The notes under the pieces were generated by a model. It saw only the letters and a program-made list of their open reading frames with translations. It was not told the origin of the DNA and did not search any database. Source: an uncultured Nitrospira sp. (lineage in GTDB: Bacteria; Nitrospirota; Nitrospiria; Nitrospirales; UBA8639). Taken from it: DNA of 12,829 bases. The position numbers were made by a program, and so were the translations under genes. The DNA is taken from NCBI GenBank assembly GCA_902500695.1, contig CABVRQ010000095.1:1-12829 (forward strand). The letters run 5' to 3'. Shown in pieces: positions 1-7,900 of the stretch (its first letter is position 1; each line of letters begins with the position of its first letter).

Positions 1-163
1 CCCCAACCGTGTTGTTGACAGGTTCGTCGTGTGGCGTTTGATCGATGATCCGTTCTGCCGGCGAAGACACGGTTGCGGGCTTCTCACCGCTAAAAACCGC
101 AGATCCCGAGAAGCAAACTATCGCATCCAAATGGGACTTTAAAATATACACCCCCCTCACCAT
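1..163 (-). CDS. 5' end of an unrecognised gene, cut by the window edge
   Basis: Reading the minus strand from an ATG at 161-163, the frame stays open for 54 codons to the window edge, so only the N-terminus is present. The start was chosen because an almost ideal ribosome binding site (AAGGAGGG, 169-176) sits 5 nt before it. The peptide begins MVRGVYILKSHLDAIVCFSG and then becomes polar and Pro/Glu/Asp-rich (SSPAERIIDQTPHDEPVNN). There is no clear signal peptide and I recognise no family. It lies on the same strand as the YfdX-family gene, 270 bp downstream of that gene's stop, so co-transcription is possible. A plus-strand frame across 45-359 is treated as its shadow. The call rests on the binding site and the open frame only; the rest of the gene lies outside the window. 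Confidence 0.42.
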   Translation of the reverse strand, partial: MVRGVYILKSHLDAIVCFSGSAVFSGEKPATVSSPAERIIDQTPHDEPVNNTVG

Positions 164-168
164 GGTGA

Positions 169-176
169 CCCTCCTT
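169..176 (-). promoter_or_regulatory. Strong Shine-Dalgarno site deciding the start at 163
   Basis: On the minus strand this reads AAGGAGGG, nearly full complementarity to the 16S rRNA 3' end, with a 5-nt spacer to the ATG at 163. It is the main reason to believe the truncated edge gene is real. Confidence 0.5.
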
Positions 177-433
177 GTTGTTGTGCCCTCTGAGGGAATT
201 CTTGAGATGTCTGCCATAATCCCAAAGAGTTTAGGTCAATCCCCCATTTCCTCTTTCACCGTCATATGTTCATCCTGTTGGGGCGCATTTCGAGTGCTCC
301 GTAATCTTTTTATGCGTTCTTCTTATGTGTCATTTGCATTAAAGCGTCCCCGCGCTTAGGTTGACTGCCATTGGGCCTTGGATCCCCCGGTGGGCGCGAT
401 TTTGACTGTTGAGTTCGCTTGAGAAATATGTGG

Positions 434-1726
434 TTACCAGGACAATTCTCTAAGAAGCTGTTGGACATCAGTTTTCACTTTCGCGTACCGAATCATGTTG
501 GATTGTTGGTCGTTCATGAGTTCCTTGTGGATGAGGTTGCTCTCTTGTTGGATGGCTTGAATATTCCCCTTTAACCAGCCATCGGCCGACTTCTCAGCTG
601 CCTTCAGATGTGTCTGCGCTTTTTCTATGGCCGTCTGGGCTTTATGGTCTTCATGGGTAATGAATTCGAAAATTTCGGTATAGGTTAAATAAAAATTGGC
701 ATCCGTAAGATCAATCTTGAGTTTCGTAATACGAGGGAGGTTGGTCGTATTGTATTTCCTCAAGGTTTGCCAACCGACCACCGGTTGAGTTGCGTCACCT
801 GCTGCTGGTGCCGTGGTCTTTGACCAGAGGTCTTGTAAGGCGGGTTTAACCGCTCTTCCTTTCTGCCCGCTTTCTTCAGTCAAGGGTCCGACCATTCCTG
901 TCATGGCTGTTGCCTCGGTTGTGACCTCCCTGTCCCCCGTTTGCACATGACGCGTTAACCAGACTCCCGCCTGCTTAAGTCCGGTTCTCTTTCCTTCAAC
1001 CGTTGCGACCGGATGGATGTCCATGCTATGCCCAAAGCTTTTCCTGGCCTGTTCAATTGGCACGACATCCACGCGTAAGGATATCAACTCAATCCCTGCC
1101 TCAGCGTTTTCAAGGACAACGTCCGCTTGTCGAATGTTGTTGTGCGCTAACAACTCTTGGGCCTGAGCGATATGACGTTCGGTGGCCCTTAATGGTAGAA
1201 CCCCTTCCGTATACACCAGAGCATTGTTCAGAGCCTCAAGATGTGCTTTGGCCGACACCTTATCTTTGTTGTGCAGACTGGTGTGCGCAGCGTGAAGATG
1301 AGCCTTCGCTTCTACCACCGGAACAAAATATGCGAGGTTCGTGAGCGCCAGATCAATGGGGATAAGGTCCAGGGCGATTTTCTCACTGGATTCATAACCC
1401 AAATTTTTCTTCACCTCCCAGAGCTGATCCTTGACCCGCGTCATGGGACCTGCGTATTTGATGAGGTCAATCAGAGTCCGGGCACGATGGAGGTCATGTG
1501 TGGCATGAGCGAACGCTTTGTTGTAGAGTGATTCGCGGGCCCGGGCAATAGCGCACAGCACTTTCGCCGCAGTGGAAGGCTGCATCATGGCTGGTTGGAG
1601 GCAAAGAAAGTTGTCTTCCGTGTTATTGAGATTCTCCTGAGGGGAGCCATCCCATCCCCAGGTCGGACTGAAGGACGTCGTGAGCAACACACCAGTGAGA
1701 GTGATTGTACAAAGTATATTTTTCAT
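434..1726 (-). CDS. Exported YfdX-family protein, 430 aa
   Basis: The product starts with a typical Sec signal peptide: MKN, a hydrophobic core over residues 4-20, and a likely cleavage after TWG at residue 24. The mature protein is therefore probably periplasmic. The rest is helical and Ala/Leu/His-rich. Two matching helical blocks stand out at about residues 137-177 and 182-222; each has A-x-x-x-L spacing, a short N-rich turn and a closing hydrophobic strand with proline (GVLPL and VDVVPI). This pattern is typical of the YfdX family (Pfam YfdX), whose biochemical role is poorly defined; some members are linked to acid or stress tolerance in enterobacteria. A third helical stretch (about 335-425) is Lys/Gln-rich and may form a coiled coil. 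The ATG at 1726 is preceded by a weak AAGAAAG site. No cysteine follows a lipobox. It appears to be a single gene, separated from the GlgE operon by a terminator and about 1.1 kb. The family call is from pattern recognition, without an alignment. Confidence 0.75.
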   Translation of the reverse strand: MKNILCTITLTGVLLTTSFSPTWGWDGSPQENLNNTEDNFLCLQPAMMQPSTAAKVLCAIARARESLYNKAFAHATHDLHRARTLIDLIKYAGPMTRVKDQLWEVKKNLGYESSEKIALDLIPIDLALTNLAYFVPVVEAKAHLHAAHTSLHNKDKVSAKAHLEALNNALVYTEGVLPLRATERHIAQAQELLAHNNIRQADVVLENAEAGIELISLRVDVVPIEQARKSFGHSMDIHPVATVEGKRTGLKQAGVWLTRHVQTGDREVTTEATAMTGMVGPLTEESGQKGRAVKPALQDLWSKTTAPAAGDATQPVVGWQTLRKYNTTNLPRITKLKIDLTDANFYLTYTEIFEFITHEDHKAQTAIEKAQTHLKAAEKSADGWLKGNIQAIQQESNLIHKELMNDQQSNMIRYAKVKTDVQQLLRELSW

Positions 1727-1814
1727 ATCTCTACTTTCTTCGTAAATGAAGGATTCTCTTGAATCTCTGGAGAAAATATTTCTGTCTCGGGTCTATCATG
1801 TACCTATATTTGCC

Positions 1815-1832
1815 ATCACGATTCATCATGAT
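1815..1832. promoter_or_regulatory. Tandem ATCAYGAT repeat upstream of the YfdX-family gene, possible operator
   Basis: ATCACGAT (1815-1822) and ATCATGAT (1825-1832) are two near-identical, nearly palindromic octamers exactly 10 bp apart, i.e. one helical turn. They lie about 90-105 bp upstream of the YfdX-family start. A TTGACA hexamer on the minus strand (1842-1847) lies just before them, but no good -10 box sits at 16-18 bp. Right after the repeats, on the minus strand, follows an AT-rich CAAATATAGGTAC. The arrangement looks like a two-site operator over a promoter, but no regulator is identified. Confidence 0.28.
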
Positions 1833-1906
1833 TTGTCTGGATGTCAAAAGGAATTTCCATAAGGACTTTGTTTGGTCATTTTCACTTTCGCCTCAATAGG
1901 GTTCGT

Positions 1907-1972
1907 TCAACGCAACTCCGATGACGAGGCTGAGTGCGCTGACGGTCTCCCAATAAATTGAGTTTTGTTCAT
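1907..1972 (-). CDS. Micro-ORF with a strong ribosome binding site (21 aa)
   Basis: The minus-strand ATG at 1972 has AGGAGG (1981-1986) at an 8-nt spacing, as good as any site in the window. The frame encodes only MNKTQFIGRPSAHSASSSEL plus one residue before TGA. After codon 6 another frame reads WETVSALSLVIGVALNEPY and then a stop. That looks more protein-like: a short hydrophobic segment with charged flanks. Either this is a genuine leader-type peptide, or a small membrane protein of about 26 residues disrupted by one indel. Function unknown. Confidence 0.22.
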   Translation of the reverse strand: MNKTQFIGRPSAHSASSSELR

Positions 1973-2191
1973 GATACTGACCTCCTGTTATGAAAATGAG
2001 ATGGTAAGGAAGGGGAACTGTTCCTTTCTTTGGTTTGCTTCATACTTAAATGGATATCGCATAAGGCATGCCAAGAAAATTTAACCTCAATCATCTCGCG
2101 GCATTCATTTGCAAAGCGACGAATTGAAAGGGAACGGTGCAGGTTATTCACAGTCAGCACGTCTTTGACCGTCTTTCATGGAGGAGACCTC

Positions 2192-2254
2192 ATGAAAAAA
2201 AAGACAATCAATTCAATGACGAACGGATCGCTTTATTCATACTGTATGAAATGA
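2192..2254 (+). CDS. Micro-ORF with a strong ribosome binding site (20 aa)
   Basis: GGAGGAG (2180-2186) stands 5 nt before the plus-strand ATG at 2192. The ORF encodes MKKKTINSMTNGSLYSYCMK and stops at TGA 2252-2254. The start looks like that of a normal secreted or membrane gene (Met followed by three lysines), but the frame ends at once. It may be a leader peptide, a very small protein, or the 5' remnant of a lost gene. It is divergent from the micro-ORF at 1907-1972. Confidence 0.22.
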   Translation: MKKKTINSMTNGSLYSYCMK

Positions 2255-2293
2255 GTAAAGAATCAATCCCTTCACTGCGTAAGCCCATGTGAT

Positions 2294-2326
2294 AAAAAAA
2301 AGTCGCACCAGGTTTTCTCGGTAGAC
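2294..2326 (-). terminator. Possible intrinsic terminator (minus strand), orphan
   Basis: In the minus-strand transcript GUCUACC (2326-2320) pairs with GGUGCGAC (2309-2302), giving about 7 pairs with one bulge and one G-U. The loop is 10 nt, and eight U residues follow (2301-2294). No annotated minus-strand gene ends here. The GlgE operon already has its own terminator about 500 bp upstream, so this hairpin would end read-through or a separate short transcript. Confidence 0.38.
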
Positions 2327-2403
2327 GTCATGGGATGCGCGAAAATGCACTTTGATGACGGAGCGAAATTGCTCCATGGCAGAATTTTTACTTTTGTTTT
2401 ATT

Positions 2404-2430
2404 GCAACCGGCTTGAATCTGATCGGTTGC
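2404..2430. repeat. Stem-loop, 7-bp perfect inverted repeat
   Basis: GCAACCG (2404-2410) and CGGTTGC (2424-2430) are perfect reverse complements with a 13-nt loop. No T-run follows on either strand, so it is not a simple terminator. Its place upstream of the terminator-like hairpin at 2294-2326 on the minus strand would fit a short structured RNA. Confidence 0.3.
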
Positions 2431-2782
2431 TTGAGGTCTGATCTCCCAGACGAACAAACGCTATGACTGGTGCAGTGGAGGCTGGTTTCTGTAATTATAG
2501 AAAATTCTGACTTGGAGGACATGGCCGGAAAGGTGGTGGTGCGAGGTGTTGTGATGCTTTGGATACTAGCCCATCTCAACGTTTGCATGAGGATAGCAAG
2601 CGGTAATGTGGATAGAATGCGGGTGCCCCCTCAAATATCAGAAACAACAATCGCTTATTTTCAATGTTGGCGAGATTTAACGTTATTGAATTTTCTCAAG
2701 GGGAGAAAGTCAGTACTTGCTTAGATATGCCGTTCATGAGGGAGGGGAAAGGCTTGTTGAAGAACGCCGACAATGAATCTCT

Positions 2783-2822
2783 AAAAAAATTCCGCCGCCT
2801 GCCCATTAGGGGCAGGCGGCGG
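2783..2822 (-). terminator. Strong intrinsic terminator of the treS-glgE operon
   Basis: CCGCCGCCTGCCC (2792-2804) and GGGCAGGCGGCGG (2810-2822) form a perfect 13-bp GC-rich stem with a 5-nt loop. On the minus strand the stem is followed by a run of seven T (2789-2783). It begins about 40 bp past the glgE stop codon and clearly ends that transcript. Confidence 0.93.
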
Positions 2823-2862
2823 TTCTCCAATGTGGGGAGAAAAGCTTGCGGATCGTTTACCG

Positions 2863-4851
2863 TTACATGAAGTAATCGAAGTCGCTTTCACGCCGGGTCC
2901 GGCGGCGGAGCGCGAAAATAGCAGCCGGTTCGTCGTTGGGGTCCAAGCGAATAGTGTAGTCACCTCCCACAATTTGATGATGGTAATCTTGAATGAGTTC
3001 ATGCAGTTGATAGGTGTCCTGTTCGCCAATGCCGCATTCCTCAATCGGAATACGGAGCCGAGCCTCATGGACGGTATAGGGATCCATATTGATCACGAAC
3101 AAGAGGATGTCTGTCTTGTCCGCATTCATTTTCCCATAGAACAGAATGTGGTCGTTGTCGGATTGGTAAAATTGCAGATTGGTGAAGGTGTGCAGGGCAG
3201 GGTGATCCCGTCGGATCTGGTTGATACGGGTGATATAGTCACGGATGTTTCCGGGACGATCCCAATCCCAGTGCCGGATTTCATATTTTTCAGAATCCTG
3301 ATATTCCTCGGTTCCGGGAATCGCCTTATTTTCACACAGTTCATAGCTATTGTAGATCCCGTAGGTGGGGGAGAGCGTGGCGGCCAGCACGAGCCTGAAT
3401 TTAAAGGCCGGGCGGCCTCCTTGTTGGAGAATTTCCGGCAGGATGTCCGGTGTGCTGGTAAAGAAATTCGGCCGGAAATAGTCCTTCATCTGCGTCTGAG
3501 TTAATTCCGTGAGGTATTCGGTCATTTCTTCTTTTGAATTTCGCCAGGTAAAATACGTGTATGATTGTGTATAGCCGGCTTTCGCCAGGACCCGCATCAT
3601 TTTTGGGCGGGTGAAGGCTTCCGCCAGAAACAACACATCAGGATGCGCCAACTGGATTTCCCGAATGAGCCATTCCCAAAAGATGACAGGTTTGGTGTGC
3701 GGATTATCCACTCGAAAAATTTTGACTCCGTGTTCAATCCAAAAAAGGAAGACCCGCTTCATTTCCTGCCAGATGCCCTGCCAGGCTTCGGTATAGAAAT
3801 CAAATCCGTAAATGTCTTCATATTTTTTGGGAGGGTTCTCTGCAAATTTGATTGTCCCGTCCGGGCGTTGCTTGAACCATTCCGGATGTTGGGTGACGTA
3901 GGGATGATCCGGGGTGGCATTGATGGCAAAATCTATGGCGACTTCCATTCCGTGGCTTCTGACGGCTTGCTGAAAATGGTCAAAGTCTTTCATGGTCCCA
4001 AGAGCCGGTTCGACCGCATCATGTCCCCCATGTCGGCTTCCAATGGCCCAGGGACTGCCAGGATCGCCAGGCTTGGCCTTCAAGCTGTTGTTGCGTCCCT
4101 TGCGATTGGTCTCTCCGATAGGATGAATGGGCGTGAGATAAAGCACATCGAATCCCATATCCCGGATGGCCGGAAGGCGTTGTTCACAATCTTTAAATGT
4201 TCCCCCTTTTCCCGGCACGGTTCCTTCTGATCGAGGAAAGATTTCATACCAGGCGCCATACCGGGCACGCTCACGGTCGACGATCACTTCCAATTCCTTC
4301 TCATAGATGGACCAGGCAGCCCGCTGTTCGTGTCGGTTGACGAGTGTGGCCACAATCGGGTCTAGAGCGATCGCTATGCGGGTTTCCTGATCGGAAGCCG
4401 ACTTCCATTTTTCCAACCAGAGTTTCAGCTCGGATTTATCGGGACCTTTGGCTCTGGTCATGGCCTCTTTGACTTGCGCCTCTCCCTCCAATAATTCACT
4501 GGAAAGGTCCGGAAGCACTCCATGTTTCTTGGTCAGTTCAATTCGCCAGGTTTCAAAACTTTTGACATAGGCTCCCACGGAATACAGATAGCGAGTGTTT
4601 TCTGAGAGCGGAAATGATCCGGCCCACCGGTCGTTATCGATATGATGCATGGGGGTTTCCAACCAATCCTTCTCCCCCAGCATTTTGTAACGAAGCACGG
4701 CCCCGATGGTGTCGTGTCCTTCCTTGAACACGTCGGCGGTGACGTCCAGGTTCTCCCCGACGATCCGTTTGACCGGATAGCGCCCCCCATCCAGTTCAGG
4801 CTCGACATGTTCAATGATCAGGGTTTGCAACGTTTTTGGAATGTTAGACAT
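2863..4851 (-). CDS. glgE: GlgE: alpha-1,4-glucan:maltose-1-phosphate maltosyltransferase
   Basis: This GH13_3 enzyme extends alpha-1,4-glucans using maltose-1-phosphate as donor, releasing phosphate. At 662 aa it has normal family length. An N-terminal beta-sandwich domain (about 1-110) and a helical linker precede the (beta/alpha)8 catalytic domain (about 195-550). A C-terminal beta domain ends in IFALRRRTRRESDFDYFM. Visible signatures are DVLYLTPIHPIGETNRKGRNN-like residues 235-255, the GlgE-specific DGTIKFAENPPKKYEDIYGF (331-350), FRVDNPHTKP with nucleophile Asp382, and FLAEAFTRP with acid/base Glu411. A third carboxylate is probably Asp469 in STPDI. ATG 4851 has AAGGAG (4858-4863) 6 nt upstream. 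The gene lies 141 bp downstream of treS-mak and is the last of the operon. Its substrate is the product of its neighbour, which supports the assignment strongly. No key residue appears to be missing. The protein is cytoplasmic. Confidence 0.95.
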   Translation of the reverse strand: MSNIPKTLQTLIIEHVEPELDGGRYPVKRIVGENLDVTADVFKEGHDTIGAVLRYKMLGEKDWLETPMHHIDNDRWAGSFPLSENTRYLYSVGAYVKSFETWRIELTKKHGVLPDLSSELLEGEAQVKEAMTRAKGPDKSELKLWLEKWKSASDQETRIAIALDPIVATLVNRHEQRAAWSIYEKELEVIVDRERARYGAWYEIFPRSEGTVPGKGGTFKDCEQRLPAIRDMGFDVLYLTPIHPIGETNRKGRNNSLKAKPGDPGSPWAIGSRHGGHDAVEPALGTMKDFDHFQQAVRSHGMEVAIDFAINATPDHPYVTQHPEWFKQRPDGTIKFAENPPKKYEDIYGFDFYTEAWQGIWQEMKRVFLFWIEHGVKIFRVDNPHTKPVIFWEWLIREIQLAHPDVLFLAEAFTRPKMMRVLAKAGYTQSYTYFTWRNSKEEMTEYLTELTQTQMKDYFRPNFFTSTPDILPEILQQGGRPAFKFRLVLAATLSPTYGIYNSYELCENKAIPGTEEYQDSEKYEIRHWDWDRPGNIRDYITRINQIRRDHPALHTFTNLQFYQSDNDHILFYGKMNADKTDILLFVINMDPYTVHEARLRIPIEECGIGEQDTYQLHELIQDYHHQIVGGDYTIRLDPNDEPAAIFALRRRTRRESDFDYFM

Positions 4852-4857
4852 GACGCA

Positions 4858-4863
4858 CTCCTT
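4858..4863 (-). promoter_or_regulatory. Shine-Dalgarno site of glgE
   Basis: AAGGAG on the minus strand with a 6-nt spacer to ATG 4851. It gives glgE its own translation start, although it is the second enzyme gene of the operon. Confidence 0.65.
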
Positions 4864-4944
4864 CGTGTGTGGCTCTTCGGATATTCCTGTAGATGACGCT
4901 TTGCGATTATTCCCCGTCTAGAAGGTCTGATGCGGCTGGGCGAT

Positions 4945-4983
4945 CACCGTGAGTCAGCCGGACTTCCGGATCAGGCCACGGTG
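4945..4983. repeat. Inverted repeat in the treS-glgE spacer
   Basis: CACCGTG (4945-4951) and CACGGTG (4977-4983) are perfect reverse complements. They flank a second small palindrome, CCGGACTTCCGG. The structure begins about 10 nt after the treS-mak stop codon and lies about 95 nt before glgE. No U-run follows. It could stabilise the treS part of the mRNA or give partial attenuation before glgE. Confidence 0.35.
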
Positions 4984-4992
4984 TCCTGAACA

Positions 4993-7900
4993 TCAGTCCA
5001 CTTCTAAAATTTGGAGAATGCCATCAAGGGGGATACGCACCCAATCAGGACGGTTATTGAGTTCGTAACCGAGTTCATAGATCGCTTTTTGGAGTAAATA
5101 GCCGTTCAGCAAAATTTGAACGTCCTCGGATGACGGGGGCAGAATGTTACGGACTTCTCCCACGGACAGGTACGCCTTGAGGTAGCTGACGCTGACCCAT
5201 ATCTGCCAATAGCGGGCCCAAGGTTCGAGCAAAGAAAAGTCTTCCGGTCGCACGCCCTCGACCAATCCGATCGAGGAGGCATGCGCCGCGTAATGAAAGG
5301 ATCGCAACATGCCCGCGACGTCACGCAGCGGGGATTCTTTGAGCCGTCTGACATTCAACGGTCTGGCCGGTTCGCCCTCAAAATCGATGATGATGAAATC
5401 TTTTCCGGTATAGAGCACCTGGCCGAGATGGTAGTCGCCATGGCACCGGATGCGGGTGCAGGTGAGCTTCCGGTCTCGTATGGTTAACAGACGTTTGCGT
5501 AAGCGGCCTTCTCCCTCCAGCACCTTTTTCGCCAGAGTTTGCACGGGGTCCTGGAGTCCTTTCACCTGAGTGCGAAGAAGGGGGAAGTTCATGTTGACCG
5601 TTCCGAGCATGCTCTGATAGAGGCCCCGCCGGTAAAAATCTGTAAATGGTTCAGGTTTAAACTCCGAATCTTCGGAATCGGAGGCGAGCGCGGCGTGAAG
5701 TTCTCCAGTTCGAAGGCCCAACAACCGGGCTTCTTCCAGATACGGGCCAATCCATTCGCGGGCGGCGGTCGGAATCTCCTCGTCGACCAGGGCCATCAGA
5801 GATTTTTGAGGAATGGATGAGGTGGTGATGGCCGTGGGATGGGTGAGCGCTTCTTCAAGATATCGACTTAGTTCATCCAACGTGTATTTCCAGGCGTCCC
5901 CTTCGTTTTGAATAAATTTCTGTAAGATGCCAAACGTCAGAAGGTCTCCATTGTCCCGTTGATATTCAATGGCTCCTGCCAGAGGGGCAATATGCGAAAA
6001 CCCTTTATTGGTTAAAAACCGTCCGATTTCAAAGTCAGGATTCACGCCGACTTCGGCCCTGCGGTAGAGTTTTAAGATGAAATCATGTCCAAACAAGACC
6101 GAGGAGTTACTTTGTTCACCCTTCAGCAGTGTGGGTTCAAGAGTCGGGACCTCTTTCTGAAGCTGCCGCCGGAAGATTCTTGTGGCTTGGGTGACCAAGT
6201 CGCCCGTCGGACCATTAAACCGGCGGTTTCGGGAAATACTGTCCACCAGCATTTTTTGAAACTCCCGATCCCACATGGCATCGATGAGCAGGCCTTCCTG
6301 TTCACCGGCTTTCATTTTGACTCGCACCCGTGCAATGGCGGCTGGAGAATCCACCAGTGGGGCCATGCGATCGGCCGGGAGATACTGCAAGGGCAGGAGG
6401 TACGTCTCCGGTTCTCCCTCGGTGTATTCCACACGGATGAGCGCGAGAACGGCCAAGGGATTCTCTTGCGGAAGAGGGATCGTTTCCGTGATTTCCACGA
6501 ATTGCATGATGCGGGCCTTGCCGCCAAACCACCGTCGGCCTTGCAGATATTGGGGTAACACATTTTCGAGTTTGACTTTTTCCCGTTTATGGATGAGGTT
6601 ATCCCAATCTTTTGAGATGGTGATGGTGGGTAAGCCGTGTTCCGTTTTTCCCTGAGCCTCGAGTTGTTTAGATTCCACCGGTTCCAGGGAAAACCAGTAA
6701 AAGGCATGTCCACTCAATGTCAGCAAATAGGGCAGGTCGCCGATGGCCGGGAATTTACTTCGTCCGAATAAGGTCAGGGGACGTCGTCCTTTGAATTCAG
6801 CGAGATCCAGCTCGACCCATTGCGCGTGGCGGGATAAGTTCACGGCCACCAGGATGGTTTCGTCCTGATAGCGCCGGAGGAAAACTAGCACTTTCCGATT
6901 GGACGGATGAAGGAATTCAATGGATCCTCGTCCAAAGACCTTATAGCGCTTACGCAAGGAAACGATGCGCTTCATCCACCAAAGCGGCGACTGGGCGTTG
7001 TTTTGTTGCAGTTCGACGTTGACGGCTTCGTAATGATATTCCGGGTCAATGATAATGGGCAGGTAGAGTTTCTGCGGATTGCCATAGGAAAATCCGGCAT
7101 TGCGATCCGCGCTCCATTGCATAGGAGTCCGGACCCCGTTCCGGTCGCCTAAATAAAAGTTATCCCCCATCCCGATTTCTTCCCCGTAATAGATGCAGGG
7201 GGTTCCCGGCATTGAAAACAACAGGCTGTACATCAGTTCAATTTTTTTTCGGTCATTGCCCAGGAGCGGGGTCAAGCGCCGCCGGATTCCCAAATTGATT
7301 CTGGCCTGCTTGTCATGGGCAAAGACGCGGTACATGTAATCCCGTTCTTCATCCGTGACCATTTCCAGGGTGAGTTCGTCGTGATTGCGTAAAAAGAGCC
7401 CCCATTGGCAGGCCTCCGGGATCGCGGGAGTCTGGTCCAATATATCGATAATCGGAAAGCGATCTTCCATTTGCATCGACATGAATAGGCGGGGCATCAA
7501 GGGAAAATGAAAATTCATGTGGCATTCATCGCCCTGCCCGAAATAGGCCGCGGCATCTTCCGGCCATTGATTGGCTTCCGCGAGAAAAAAACGGTTTTTG
7601 AATTTTTTATCGACGTGCGTCCTCAGTGTTTTGAGAAACGCATGGGTTTCCGGGAGGTTTTCGCAATTGGTCCCTTCCCGCTCGAAGAGATAGGGCACGG
7701 CATCCAATCGCAAGCCGTCCACACCCAATTCCAGCCAGAAATCCAGGACCCCGAAGATCGCCTTTTGCACCTCAGGGTTGTCGTAATTCAGGTCCGGCTG
7801 ATGAGAAAAAAAACGATGCCAGAAATACGCTTTGGCCACGGGATCCCAGGTCCAATTCGAATGTTCCGTATCTTTGAAAATTATGCGGGTATCGGAATAC

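Larger units (their letters stand above)
1973..2782. other. Gene-poor intergenic stretch
   Basis: I find no convincing full-length gene here. Open frames of 60-84 codons occur on both strands, but none has a domain I recognise. A frame on the plus strand from 2521 (ATGGCCGGAAAG) has GGAGG only 2 nt upstream, too close to be normal. The stretch does hold the plus-strand micro-ORF at 2192-2254, the terminator-like hairpin at 2294-2326, and a stem-loop at 2404-2430. No tRNA, IS end or direct repeat was seen. Confidence 0.5.

Noticed and set aside
342..357. 5-bp hairpin AAGCG/CGCTT downstream of the YfdX-family gene
   Set aside because: Stem too short and followed by only TTTAA on the minus strand; not enough to call a terminator.
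45..359. 104-codon plus-strand frame
   Set aside because: It is antisense to a minus-strand start with a far better ribosome binding site, has no binding site of its own, and no recognisable domain.
1819..1847. TTGACA as a -35 box for the YfdX-family gene
   Set aside because: No acceptable -10 hexamer at 15-18 bp; kept only as context for the tandem repeat.
2664..2870. 68-codon plus-strand frame across the operon terminator
   Set aside because: It reads through the perfect hairpin at 2792-2822 and into the end of glgE; the Arg-rich part is just the hairpin translated.
2830..3504. 224-codon plus-strand frame inside glgE
   Set aside because: It is a shadow of the conserved minus-strand GlgE coding sequence; all catalytic motifs are on the other strand.
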